Source of the DNA: Fidelibacterota bacterium
GTDB lineage: Bacteria; Fidelibacterota; Marinisomatia; SCGC-AAA003-L08; TS1B11
Assembly: GCA_022564085.1 (NCBI GenBank)
Contig: JADFMC010000132.1
Coordinates: forward strand, 1-6,162
DNA: 6,162 nucleotides
Direction of reading: 5' to 3'
Numbering within the stretch: position 1 is the first letter of the stretch; each line of letters starts with the position of its first letter. Of the stretch, positions 1-5,832 are shown piece by piece. Made by a program: the position numbers and the translations under genes. Under the pieces are notes generated by a model that saw nothing but the letters and a program-made list of their open reading frames with translations, did no database searches and was not told the origin of the DNA.

Positions 1-278
1 TGACCATCGAAAAGCTGGGAATGCAGGGGGCCACCGGCGGCGGAGGGGGGCAGATCACCGCGCCCATTCCGGGGCTGATCTCGGAGGTGTCCGTCAAGGA
101 AGGCGACACGGTGGCCGCCGGCGACCGGCTGCTGATCCTGGAAGCCATGAAAATGGAAAATGAAATCCGTGCCCCCCAGGCAGGGATAGTTTTGGCAGTG
201 CACGTGGCGCTCGGCCAGGCCGTGGAGCAGGGGGCATTGTTGGTGAAGCTGGAGGGGACTCCTGGCGCGACTACCTGA
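1..278 (+). CDS. Biotin carboxyl carrier protein / biotinyl domain, 5'-truncated by window edge
   Basis: The reading frame is open from the first complete codon (base 3) to the TGA at 276-278, so this is the C-terminal part of a longer protein. An ATG at 21 is internal to the same frame; the preceding residues (TIEKLG) look like native protein, so it is probably not the true start. A glycine-rich linker (GGGGG) is followed by a complete biotinyl/lipoyl domain of about 75 residues. That domain carries the canonical biotinylation motif EAMKMEN; the lysine to be biotinylated is encoded at 150-152. By family knowledge, such a domain carries CO2 on biotin between a biotin carboxylase and a carboxyltransferase (acyl-CoA carboxylase, pyruvate carboxylase or oxaloacetate/methylmalonyl-CoA decarboxylase complexes) in the cytoplasm. 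Which enzyme it serves cannot be told here because its partners would lie upstream. The domain identification is very secure; the subunit name is open. Confidence 0.93.
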   Translation, partial: TIEKLGMQGATGGGGGQITAPIPGLISEVSVKEGDTVAAGDRLLILEAMKMENEIRAPQAGIVLAVHVALGQAVEQGALLVKLEGTPGATT

Positions 279-366
279 CAACAGGTGCGATTGCTGGAAG
301 ATTGTATTGACGGCCTCCCCAAGATTTGTGAGTAGGAAACAATCAATCCCTAAACAGTGAGGATGT

Positions 367-1005
367 ATGAACTGCTGCCAATGCGAAGGTATTGAGACAC
401 TCTTTAACCGCAAGCTGGCCGTCAGGGAACTCAAGAAATATCGCCGGAAAGGACCGTCCCAAACCACGCGCCTGTTGATCGGCGCACTCCAGGCCGAGGG
501 TGTCCAGGGGTTGACCCTGCTCGATATTGGTGGTGGCATAGGGGCCATGGGGCATGAACTGTTGGCTGCCGGGGTGAGCCGGGCCACCAACGTGGATGCT
601 TCCACGGCCTACATCGAAGTGGCGCAAGAGGAGAGTGAGCGCCGGGGTCACGGCGACCGGGTGAGCTATCAGCAGGGCGACTTTGTCGAGCTGGCCCCGG
701 AGATATCACCGGCCGATATTGTCACCCTCGACCGGGTAATCTGCTGCTATCACGATATGGAAGCTTTGGTTGGGCTGTCGGCCCAGCGGGCCACAAAGTA
801 CTACGGGGTGGTCTATCCCCGCGACAATCGGTGGTTTAAGGTCGCCCGTCCAGTGATCAATCTATTCCTCTGGCTCAGCCGCAACCCGTTTCGCATGTTT
901 GTGCATCCCACTGCGGCCGTGGATGCCGTAGTGCGCAAACAGGGACTACAGCCCCGCTTTCAGCACAACACCGCCCTGTGGCAGGTGGTGCTCTACGGGC
1001 GCTAG
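367..1005 (+). CDS. Class I SAM-dependent methyltransferase
   Basis: A 212-residue soluble protein with a Rossmann-type methyltransferase fold. Motif I is LLDIGGGIG at residues 51-59 (SAM-binding glycine loop). An acidic residue ends the second strand (NVDAS, D77), followed by a GD pair at 104-105 and the post-II/III segment DIVTLDRVICC at 117-127. The N-terminus has a cysteine cluster (C3, C4, C6: MNCCQCEGIE) before the catalytic core, and a basic patch KKYRRKG at 23-29. The overall pattern resembles stand-alone methyltransferases often annotated only by domain, distantly like Mg-protoporphyrin O-methyltransferase/UbiG types. No chlorophyll or quinone genes are nearby, so the substrate is unknown. 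The ATG at 367 is preceded by GAGG at 359-362, a short but usable ribosome binding site spacing. It lies 88 bases after the biotinyl gene, possibly as a separate unit, and converges on the minus-strand PepSY gene. Confidence 0.9.
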   Translation: MNCCQCEGIETLFNRKLAVRELKKYRRKGPSQTTRLLIGALQAEGVQGLTLLDIGGGIGAMGHELLAAGVSRATNVDASTAYIEVAQEESERRGHGDRVSYQQGDFVELAPEISPADIVTLDRVICCYHDMEALVGLSAQRATKYYGVVYPRDNRWFKVARPVINLFLWLSRNPFRMFVHPTAAVDAVVRKQGLQPRFQHNTALWQVVLYGR

Positions 1006-1069
1006 CCTGGGCGGGCCTGCGGTGCTGTAGTCGATATGGTAAGCCGCCCCTTGAAATCAGCAGAGTGGA

Positions 1070-1804
1070 TTAACGTTTTTTAATCTTCCGGCGTCGACGG
1101 ATGGGGGCCGTGCCGGCGGTCAAATAAAACAAATAGTAGCCTGAGCCGATGGTGACCAGCCCCAGCAACGACATGATCCGCAGCAGCCAGTTGTTGAAGT
1201 TCTCCCGGTGGCCAAAGTCCAGGATATGCAGCATCCACAGAAAATCATAGGCCCGCCATAGCCGGTTGCGCCGGGCGGTGACCTCCCCGGTTTGGGTACT
1301 GACGTAGATGGCCGGAGCCTTCCAGTGGGCGAAGGTCACCTTCCAGGCCGGCAACGGACCGCCATACTCGCCCACCGGTTGCTCCATCAGGGTTACCTGG
1401 CGAATCGGCGACTCAGGCAGGAAATCGGCCCGGGCCACCGCGATGGCCGTGCTGCGGCTGATGGGGGAGATCAGTTGGCCGGTGATGGCGTTGTAGGTCT
1501 CGGCATGCCCGTCGTCCATGATCAGGCGGTAGACCGGCAGGTTCAGCAGCTTCCCCAACCGGATATCTCGCATGACTGGCAGGGTGCTGTTACGCATCAG
1601 GGGCGGCAGCTCGGCCAGGAAGTTTTCGAATTTCAAATCGGGGGGCAGATCACTGGCAGTTTCCGTCTCGCCCTTGACGGACGGCAGCTGTACCCAGGAG
1701 AAATAGAGGCCTCCCAGCGACCATAGAAACAGCTGGACGCCCACGATGGGAGCCAGGCGGCGGTGCCAGGTGCGGATCAGTTTCATGCGTCCGGCGCGGG
1801 ACAA
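1070..1804 (-). CDS. PepSY-domain / PepSY-associated transmembrane protein
   Basis: A 244-residue membrane protein. An N-terminal helix at about residues 18-38 follows a basic HRR stretch, and a second helix at about 207-229 is followed by a strongly basic cytoplasmic tail (RRRRKIKKR). The roughly 165 residues between lie outside the membrane by the positive-inside rule. They contain a PepSY-like element around 165-180 (YVSTQTGEVTARRNRLWR), followed by YDFLWMLHILDFGHREN before the last helix. That segment is typical of PepSY-associated TM proteins. Members of this broad family occur with iron/siderophore uptake and redox functions; the specific role here is unknown. The start is inferred as TTG at 1804 (minus) because GGAGG lies at 1815-1811, six bases upstream. 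An in-frame ATG at 1786 has that site 24 bases away and is less likely. It is divergent from the SDR gene and converges on the methyltransferase gene with a 64-base gap. Confidence 0.85.
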   Translation of the reverse strand: MSRAGRMKLIRTWHRRLAPIVGVQLFLWSLGGLYFSWVQLPSVKGETETASDLPPDLKFENFLAELPPLMRNSTLPVMRDIRLGKLLNLPVYRLIMDDGHAETYNAITGQLISPISRSTAIAVARADFLPESPIRQVTLMEQPVGEYGGPLPAWKVTFAHWKAPAIYVSTQTGEVTARRNRLWRAYDFLWMLHILDFGHRENFNNWLLRIMSLLGLVTIGSGYYLFYLTAGTAPIRRRRKIKKR

Positions 1805-1810
1805 GACTCA

Positions 1811-1815
1811 CCTCC
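1811..1815 (-). promoter_or_regulatory. Ribosome binding site deciding the TTG start of the PepSY gene
   Basis: On the minus strand GGAGG (within GGAGGTGAG) lies six bases before the TTG at 1804. This is near-optimal spacing, whereas it is too far from the ATG at 1786. It supports a non-ATG start and six extra N-terminal residues (MSRAGR). Confidence 0.65.
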
Positions 1816-1903
1816 AACTGTTTGAAGCGGTACCCAGAATGCGCAGAAGTTATTATCAGCGGTAGCCGGCGGGCACTTTTCTACCTAGTTTCGGAGCGAT
1901 TTT

Positions 1904-1918
1904 CTGGAATCATTCCAG
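1904..1918. promoter_or_regulatory. Perfect inverted repeat, candidate operator upstream of the SDR gene
   Basis: CTGGAAT-C-ATTCCAG is a perfect 7-bp dyad around a single central base. It sits in the 143-base gap between the divergent PepSY and SDR genes and ends 29 bases before the preferred SDR ATG at 1948. The one-base spacer is too small for an RNA hairpin using all arms, so a dimeric DNA-binding regulator site is the more natural reading. No regulator gene is present in the window and I do not recognise the motif as the known site of a particular family. Being an operator is inference. Confidence 0.35.
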
Positions 1919-1947
1919 CCCTAGTGGCGCCAATACGGGGAAGTACT

Positions 1948-2733
1948 ATGACCTTCAAAGACCAAGTAACCATCATCACCGGCGCTTCCAGCGGTATCGG
2001 GGCCGAGCTGGCCCGGCAGCTGGCGGCGGGAGGGGCCCGGCTGGCGTTGGCTGCCCGGCGGGCGGAGTTGCTGGAGGAAGTGGCCGCCGATTGCCGCCAA
2101 TTGGGTGGCCAGGCTGTGGCGGTGCCCACCGACATCACCCTGCCCGAGCAGTGCGCGGCGCTGGTCCAACGCACGGTGGACAGTTACGGCGCCATCGATA
2201 TGCTGATCAACAACGCCGGTATTTCCATGCACGCCCTGTTCACCGATATCGAGGACCTGACAATTTTCGAGCGGATCATGCGGGTGAATTACTTGGGGGC
2301 CGTGGCCTGCACCCACTACGCTTTGCCGCACCTGCTGAAGGCCCGGGGCCGGATAGTGGTGGTCTCCAGCCTGACCGGGAAGGCCGGCGTCCCCACCCGC
2401 ACCGGTTATGCCGCCAGCAAGCACGCCCTGCACGGTTTTTTCGACAGCCTGCGGGTGGAACTGGCCGGCAGCGGGGTATCGGTGACTATCGCCTGTCCCA
2501 GCTTCGTTGACACCGGCATCCGGCGCTACCAGGCTGGAGCGGGCGACAGCCGCCGCAATATCCGCTCCAAGCGCATGCCTGTGGAACGTTGCGCCCGGAT
2601 CATCCTGCGGGCGGCGCAAAGGCGCCGGCGGGAGGTGGTGATGACAGCATTAGGGAAAGTTGGCCGGTTGGTGCGGCCGTTCCTGCCCGGCCTGATCGAT
2701 TGGGTGGCACGGAAGAAGGTAGGGCTGAGTTAA
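1948..2733 (+). CDS. Short-chain dehydrogenase/reductase (SDR family, NADP(H)-type)
   Basis: A 261-residue classical SDR. The dinucleotide-binding motif TGASSGIG is at residues 11-18 and NNAG at 88-91. The tetrad is N114 (RVNYLG), S141, Y154 and K158 (YAASK), with the usual 13-residue Ser-Tyr spacing. The arginines after the second strand (LAARRAELL) suggest NADP(H) rather than NAD(H). The family oxidises or reduces alcohols/ketones on diverse substrates; the substrate here is not deducible. The C-terminus has a basic segment (AAQRRRREVVM) and a hydrophobic stretch (LVRPFLPGLIDWVA), as in SDRs that associate with membranes, but there is no clear transmembrane helix. The frame is open further upstream to a TTG at 1822. 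That 42-residue extension has no SDR homology pattern and spans the intergenic palindrome. The ATG at 1948, with GGGGAAG at 1937-1943 and MTFKDQV leading into the fold, is preferred. Confidence 0.93.
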   Translation: MTFKDQVTIITGASSGIGAELARQLAAGGARLALAARRAELLEEVAADCRQLGGQAVAVPTDITLPEQCAALVQRTVDSYGAIDMLINNAGISMHALFTDIEDLTIFERIMRVNYLGAVACTHYALPHLLKARGRIVVVSSLTGKAGVPTRTGYAASKHALHGFFDSLRVELAGSGVSVTIACPSFVDTGIRRYQAGAGDSRRNIRSKRMPVERCARIILRAAQRRRREVVMTALGKVGRLVRPFLPGLIDWVARKKVGLS

Positions 2734-2741
2734 GTGGCCCA

Positions 2742-2778
2742 GCGGCCCGGCTATCCCAGTCGAAGGGATAGGGGCCGC
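2742..2778. terminator. Strong hairpin between convergent SDR and DUF6249-like genes
   Basis: GCGGCCC (2742-2748) pairs with GGGCCGC (2772-2778) and CTATCCC (2751-2757) pairs with GGGATAG (2765-2771). This gives 14 base pairs, interrupted only by a two-base GG bulge (2749-2750), with a seven-base loop. It begins nine bases after the SDR stop and ends 15 bases from the minus-strand stop, so it is placed to act on both converging transcripts. Neither strand has a T-run after the stem, so it is not a textbook intrinsic terminator. It may instead stabilise mRNA ends or terminate without a U-tract. Confidence 0.5.
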
Positions 2779-2793
2779 CACAAAACCGGTCCG

Positions 2794-3135
2794 TCAGCCG
2801 TCGTCGCTTTTTTCGCCCTTGGAAATCAGGAAGGCCGCCACGCCGGCCGCCAGCGGCATCAGCCCCCAGACCGCAATGCGCCAGTTGCCGGTTGAAACGC
2901 CCAGGGCGAGGGTCAGGGCCAGGCCGATAGCGATCCAGAAGATGCCCTGGGAACGACGGTTATATTTCCGTGGTGGCGGGAACGGCACCTCGATCCCCTT
3001 TTCGATGGCCGCCAGGATCTCCCGGCTCTGGGACTGCCTTTTCAGGTAGTTATAGTACAGGGCAAAAATGATTACTGTGAATGTCCCACCCATTGATATA
3101 ACGATGGCTACAATCGGAATCCACTGTTTTACCAT
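2794..3135 (-). CDS. Small membrane protein resembling DUF6249
   Basis: A 113-residue protein with three predicted membrane helices: about residues 5-28, 64-82 and 85-105. Between the first two is a conserved-looking linker, SREILAAIEKGIEVPFPPP, followed by a basic KYNRRSQG. This pattern (short N-terminal helix, 'IEKG' helix, proline stretch, then a hydrophobic pair) matches my memory of the small membrane family DUF6249. That is recognition, not a search result. The function is unknown. The start is chosen at ATG 3135 because AAGGAG stands six bases upstream on the minus strand. A TTG at 3177 in the same frame would add a non-hydrophobic 14-residue leader and bury that site. It is divergent from the ECF sigma gene across 116 bases, which hints that the two may be co-regulated. 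Confidence 0.8.
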   Translation of the reverse strand: MVKQWIPIVAIVISMGGTFTVIIFALYYNYLKRQSQSREILAAIEKGIEVPFPPPRKYNRRSQGIFWIAIGLALTLALGVSTGNWRIAVWGLMPLAAGVAAFLISKGEKSDDG

Positions 3136-3251
3136 GAAAAGCTCCTTCTCTTTGCTTGTTAGACCTGGGCCGGGCAATAAATGTTGCGGGTAATTTCCAG
3201 GTAAATGGCAGCTAGGGCAACAATACTCTGTAGGCTTCAGTCATATAGGTA

Positions 3252-3812
3252 ATGACCGGTGTGGATGATCAGGCGCTACTTCAGCGGCTGCGATCGGGCG
3301 ACCCCCAGGCCGCCTTTCGCGAGTTGGTGGCGGCCCACGGGAAGACGATCTACAACATTGCCCTGTTCACCCTGAATGACGAAATTATGGCCGCTGACGC
3401 CACCCAGGAGGTTTTCATCCGTATCTGGCGGGGGCTGAAGGGATTCAAAGCACAGGCCAAATTGACCAGCTGGATCTATCGAATCACGAAGAATGTCTGT
3501 TACGATTATTTGAAAAAGCGGCGTCCCGAGCGGCTGGATGAGGATGGCGAACATACTCTGGCCGATAACGACCAGTTAAGTCCCGAAGGCGCATACCTGG
3601 CGGACGAACGGCATCTGGCGGTTCGCCGGGCGGTGGCCCGGTTGCCGGAGCGGCAGCGGCTGGCCATCACACTGCACTATTTCCACCAGCGCTCGTACGA
3701 GGAGGTGGCCGAAATAATGGAACAACCGTTGGGCACGGTGAAGTCTTACCTGCACCGGGCCAAGGCGTCCCTGGCGGGATACCTTAAACAGATGGAGGGC
3801 AGGCTGGTATGA
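3252..3812 (+). CDS. ECF-type RNA polymerase sigma factor (sigma-70 family)
   Basis: A 186-residue protein with the two-domain ECF layout. Sigma region 2 is at about residues 20-92 and includes DATQEVFIRIWRGL (core-binding and -10 recognition helices) and LTSWIYRITKNVCYDYLKKRR. A polar, acidic linker of about 30 residues follows. Region 4 is at about 122-175 with the helix-turn-helix SYEEVAEIMEQPLGTVKSYLHRAK that would read the -35 element. It should direct RNA polymerase to a small regulon when released from its anti-sigma. The ATG at 3252 has only a weak AGG (3247-3249) very close by; an in-frame GTG at 3261 is an alternative and would remove three residues. The gene overlaps the next gene by four bases (ATGA), suggesting translational coupling with a regulator. 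Confidence 0.95.
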   Translation: MTGVDDQALLQRLRSGDPQAAFRELVAAHGKTIYNIALFTLNDEIMAADATQEVFIRIWRGLKGFKAQAKLTSWIYRITKNVCYDYLKKRRPERLDEDGEHTLADNDQLSPEGAYLADERHLAVRRAVARLPERQRLAITLHYFHQRSYEEVAEIMEQPLGTVKSYLHRAKASLAGYLKQMEGRLV

Positions 3813-4231
3813 AGCTGCTGGAATATGAAGAGCTGACACCGGTTTTCGAGCGGGCGGCGGTGGAATTGCCGCCGGCGCTACGTGCCAGATTGCAGGCGAT
3901 TCCCATCATGCCGCCACAGATTTCCCTGGGCCGGGTGGCAACGGTTCTGGCGGGCTTGATCCTGGGCCTAGCGGTGGCTTGGCGCTATCGTGAAGCGGGC
4001 CTGAACCTGTGGGACCGGGGGATAAGTGTGCTGGAGCGGCGAATAATCAGCAGCTGGGACTTCCTGGTGGAGCTGGCTTATAGCGCCTCGTTGGCGGAGC
4101 CGCAGTTGGCCGTTATCGGCGGGCTGATGGTGGCGGTGATAGTCTTGGTCAGCCTGGGGCTGGGCCTATACTTGTGGGCAGAAAGCCGGGAATTGCGGTT
4201 CTACGCCCACCAGCTCACCGGTCAACAATAG
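3809..4231 (+). CDS. Two-helix membrane protein, candidate anti-sigma factor
   Basis: A 140-residue protein starting inside the stop codon of the ECF sigma gene (ATGA, 3809-3812), with GGAGG at 3794-3798 upstream. The first 40 residues are charged and mostly helical (LEYEELTPVFERAAVELPPALRARL is too long to quote as one motif but spans residues 4-28). They are followed by a membrane helix at about 41-58, a 40-residue amphipathic segment with several tryptophans, a second helix at about 100-123, and a short polar tail. It contains no cysteine, so it cannot be a classical zinc-binding (HxxxCxxC) anti-sigma. Position, overlap and a membrane anchor with a small cytoplasmic N-terminus make an anti-sigma role likely, but this is inference from context. 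No other family is recognised. Both termini are probably cytoplasmic. Confidence 0.75.
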   Translation: MKLLEYEELTPVFERAAVELPPALRARLQAIPIMPPQISLGRVATVLAGLILGLAVAWRYREAGLNLWDRGISVLERRIISSWDFLVELAYSASLAEPQLAVIGGLMVAVIVLVSLGLGLYLWAESRELRFYAHQLTGQQ

Positions 4232-4245
4232 AAATCCGGCCGGAT

Positions 4246-4353
4246 TCACTTCCCATCTAAGAGCTGAATCAGCGCCTGCCTGACCTTGGGGTGGTCCAGG
4301 CGGCGGTCCAAACTGCCCGGATAAAACAAGGATGGCCTGCGCCCGGCGGCCAT
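4246..4353 (-). CDS. Putative 35-residue small protein (or gene remnant)
   Basis: Reading the minus strand from ATG at 4353-4351 to TGA at 4248-4246 gives 35 residues. The N-terminus is MAAGRRPSLFYPG and the C-terminal half reads HPKVRQALIQLLDGK, a convincing amphipathic helix. AAGGA at 4362-4358 precedes the ATG by four bases. About four fifths of its codons end in G or C (27 of 34 after the start), like the neighbouring genes and unlike the plus-strand frame across the same bases. It ends 14 bases from the 3' end of the anti-sigma candidate. There is an in-frame stop upstream at 4390-4392, so it is not currently part of a longer protein. It could be a genuine small protein, the tail of a decayed gene, or chance in GC-rich DNA. 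No family is recognised. Confidence 0.35.
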   Translation of the reverse strand: MAAGRRPSLFYPGSLDRRLDHPKVRQALIQLLDGK

Positions 4354-4358
4354 TTTTT
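4332..4358 (+). terminator. Possible intrinsic terminator after the sigma/anti-sigma pair
   Basis: ATGGCC (4332-4337) pairs with GGCCAT (4348-4353) around a ten-base loop. A run of six T (4353-4358) then CCTTTT follows, and G-T/A-T pairs could extend the stem outward. It lies 100 bases after the stop of the membrane protein gene. If it is a terminator it also argues that glcD starts at 4396 rather than at the GTG 4291 upstream of it. The six-bp stem is modest. On the other strand the same bases read as a ribosome binding site plus ATG of the small ORF, which is a competing explanation for the A/T run. Confidence 0.35.
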
Positions 4359-4395
4359 CCTTTTGGATGGGTCCAACTGCGAACAAACTTCATCC

Positions 4396-5832
4396 ATGGC
4401 CCTGCCAGCCCGATTAGTGCGCCAGTTGCGTCGCGTTGTGGGCCGCGGCTCGGTGGAGACCGGCCCGGCGGAGCTGTTGGTCTACCAATCCGACGGACTG
4501 ACCATCCATAGCGCCCAGCCCGAGTGTGTGGTCTATCCCACCAATACCGGGGAGTGCGCCCGGATAATCAGCTTATGCCATCAGGCCGAAGTGCCGTTCG
4601 TGGCCCGGGGGGCCGGCACCGGCCTGTCCGGTGGCGCCATTATCGATGGCGGAGTGATCATCCAACTCAGCCGTATGAACCGGGTGCTGGCCCTGCACCC
4701 GGCCGACCGCTACGCCGTGGTTCAGCCGGGGGTGGTGAACAATTACCTGAGCCTGCAAGCCCGGCCCCACGGGCTGGAGTTCGCCCCCGATCCCTCCAGC
4801 CAGGCGGTCTGCACCATCGGCGGCAACCTGGCCGAAAACGCCGGTGGGCCGCACACCCTCAAAGTGGGCGTCACAGCCAACCATATATTGGGACAGACGG
4901 CGGTATTGCCTGACGGAGAGATAGTCCAGCTGGGCGGGCCGTACCCGGTGGCGCCAGGGCCCGACTTCTCAGCCTTCCTGGTGGGCAGCGAGGGCACTAT
5001 CGCCGTTACTACCGAGATCATCGTCCGGCTGATACCGCTGGCACCCTTCACAAGCACTATGCTGGCAACCTATGACTCTGTGGGCGCCGCCACCGACTCG
5101 GTATCGGCGATCCTGGGGGCCGGGGTGCTGCCTGCCGCCCTGGAACTGATCGACAAGTTGTGTATCCAAGCGGTGGAAGCCAATCTTAAAGTCGGCTTTC
5201 CAACCGACGCCACGGCGATCCTGCTGATAGAACTGGACGGCGATCAGGACGAAATAGCGGGCCAGACCGAAACCATTGAGCGCGTCTGCCGCCGGCAGGG
5301 GGCCGTCGATTTCCGCCTGGCAGCGGACGAGAAAGAACGACAGCAGTTGTGGCTGGGCCGCAAGCACGCCGTGGGCGCCATGGGCAAGATATCACCCGGC
5401 TACTATACCAATGACGGTGTGGTCCCCCGGTCGCGACTGACCGACATTTTAGAATTGGTCTACCGCAGTGGCGAACATCATGGACTGCGGGTAGCCAATG
5501 TCTGCCACGCCGGGGACGGCAACATCCACCCCCTGATCCTGTTTGACCCTGATGCAACCGGCGATCTGGAACGGGCGCTGGATTGCTCGCGGGAAATACT
5601 GTGGGCCTGCCTGGAAATGGGCGGCTCGCTCACCGGTGAACACGGCATCGGCATCGAGAAGCGGGAGCTGATGGAAAGTATGTATGCAGCCAGCGACCTG
5701 GGGCATATGCAGCGCCTGCGGAAGGGCTTCAATCAGCGCAACCTGCTGAACCCGGGCAAAATATTTCCCCTGGGCGCAACCTGTGGGGAAGTTCGCCGGC
5801 CGAGTCCCATACCGGCCGGGACCTGGATATGA
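4396..5832 (+). CDS. glcD: FAD-linked 2-hydroxyacid oxidase, glycolate oxidase subunit GlcD type
   Basis: A 478-residue flavoprotein of the VAO/PCMH family. The N-terminal FAD-binding domain (about 36-215) shows the pyrophosphate loop RGAGTGLSGGA (71-81) and CTIGGNLAENAGGPH (139-153). The C-terminal FAD-oxidase domain has CHAGDGNIHP (370-379) and GEHGIG (414-419), whose histidines bind substrate or metal in D-lactate/D-2-hydroxyglutarate relatives. It ends in the typical NPGKIFP (452-458). It should oxidise glycolate or D-lactate to the 2-oxoacid; the glcE-like gene overlapping its stop by ATGA favours the GlcDEF type. The start is set at ATG 4396 because MALPARLVRQLRRVVG matches the usual family N-terminus. 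The frame is also open to GTG 4291, but that 35-residue leader crosses a hairpin with T-tract. No good ribosome binding site precedes 4396, so the start is less certain than the identity. Confidence 0.94.
   Translation: MALPARLVRQLRRVVGRGSVETGPAELLVYQSDGLTIHSAQPECVVYPTNTGECARIISLCHQAEVPFVARGAGTGLSGGAIIDGGVIIQLSRMNRVLALHPADRYAVVQPGVVNNYLSLQARPHGLEFAPDPSSQAVCTIGGNLAENAGGPHTLKVGVTANHILGQTAVLPDGEIVQLGGPYPVAPGPDFSAFLVGSEGTIAVTTEIIVRLIPLAPFTSTMLATYDSVGAATDSVSAILGAGVLPAALELIDKLCIQAVEANLKVGFPTDATAILLIELDGDQDEIAGQTETIERVCRRQGAVDFRLAADEKERQQLWLGRKHAVGAMGKISPGYYTNDGVVPRSRLTDILELVYRSGEHHGLRVANVCHAGDGNIHPLILFDPDATGDLERALDCSREILWACLEMGGSLTGEHGIGIEKRELMESMYAASDLGHMQRLRKGFNQRNLLNPGKIFPLGATCGEVRRPSPIPAGTWI

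Larger units (their letters stand above)
4232..4395. other. Structured intergenic stretch before glcD
   Basis: This 164-base gap separates the sigma/anti-sigma pair from glcD. It holds an imperfect hairpin at 4273-4302: CGCCTG with CAGGCG, then GACC with GGTC, a three-base bulge and a seven-base loop. It also holds a hairpin with T-tract at 4332-4358 and a candidate minus-strand small ORF at 4246-4353. I see no convincing sigma-70 promoter for glcD. A GTG at 4291 would extend the glcD frame through this region, but the extension shows lower third-position GC than the flanking genes and no family resemblance. Confidence 0.5.

Noticed and set aside
307..335. TTGACG as a -35 promoter element for the methyltransferase gene
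   Set aside because: No acceptable -10 hexamer is found at 16-18 bases; the best match (GAGTAG) is poor.
300..344. GATTGT/ACAATC inverted repeat after the biotinyl gene
   Set aside because: The arms are six bases with a 33-base loop in an AT-richer stretch, which is consistent with chance.
1009..1049. GGGCGG/CCGCCC inverted repeat between the methyltransferase and PepSY genes
   Set aside because: It is only six pairs around a loop of about 29 bases with no T-tract, too weak to call a terminator.
1822..1947. 42-residue N-terminal extension of the SDR from a TTG
   Set aside because: It has no ribosome binding site of note, is not SDR-like, and overlaps the divergent control region with its palindrome. 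The ATG at 1948 leads directly into the fold.
1921..2619. Long minus-strand ORF opposite the SDR gene
   Set aside because: It is antisense to a clear SDR with all catalytic motifs. Its composition (rich in G, A, P, H, Q) is that of a shadow frame in GC-rich DNA, with no recognisable domain.
4291..4395. glcD start at GTG 4291
   Set aside because: The extra 35 residues show no family similarity, have lower third-position GC, and include a hairpin with T-tract. ATG 4396 fits the family N-terminus.
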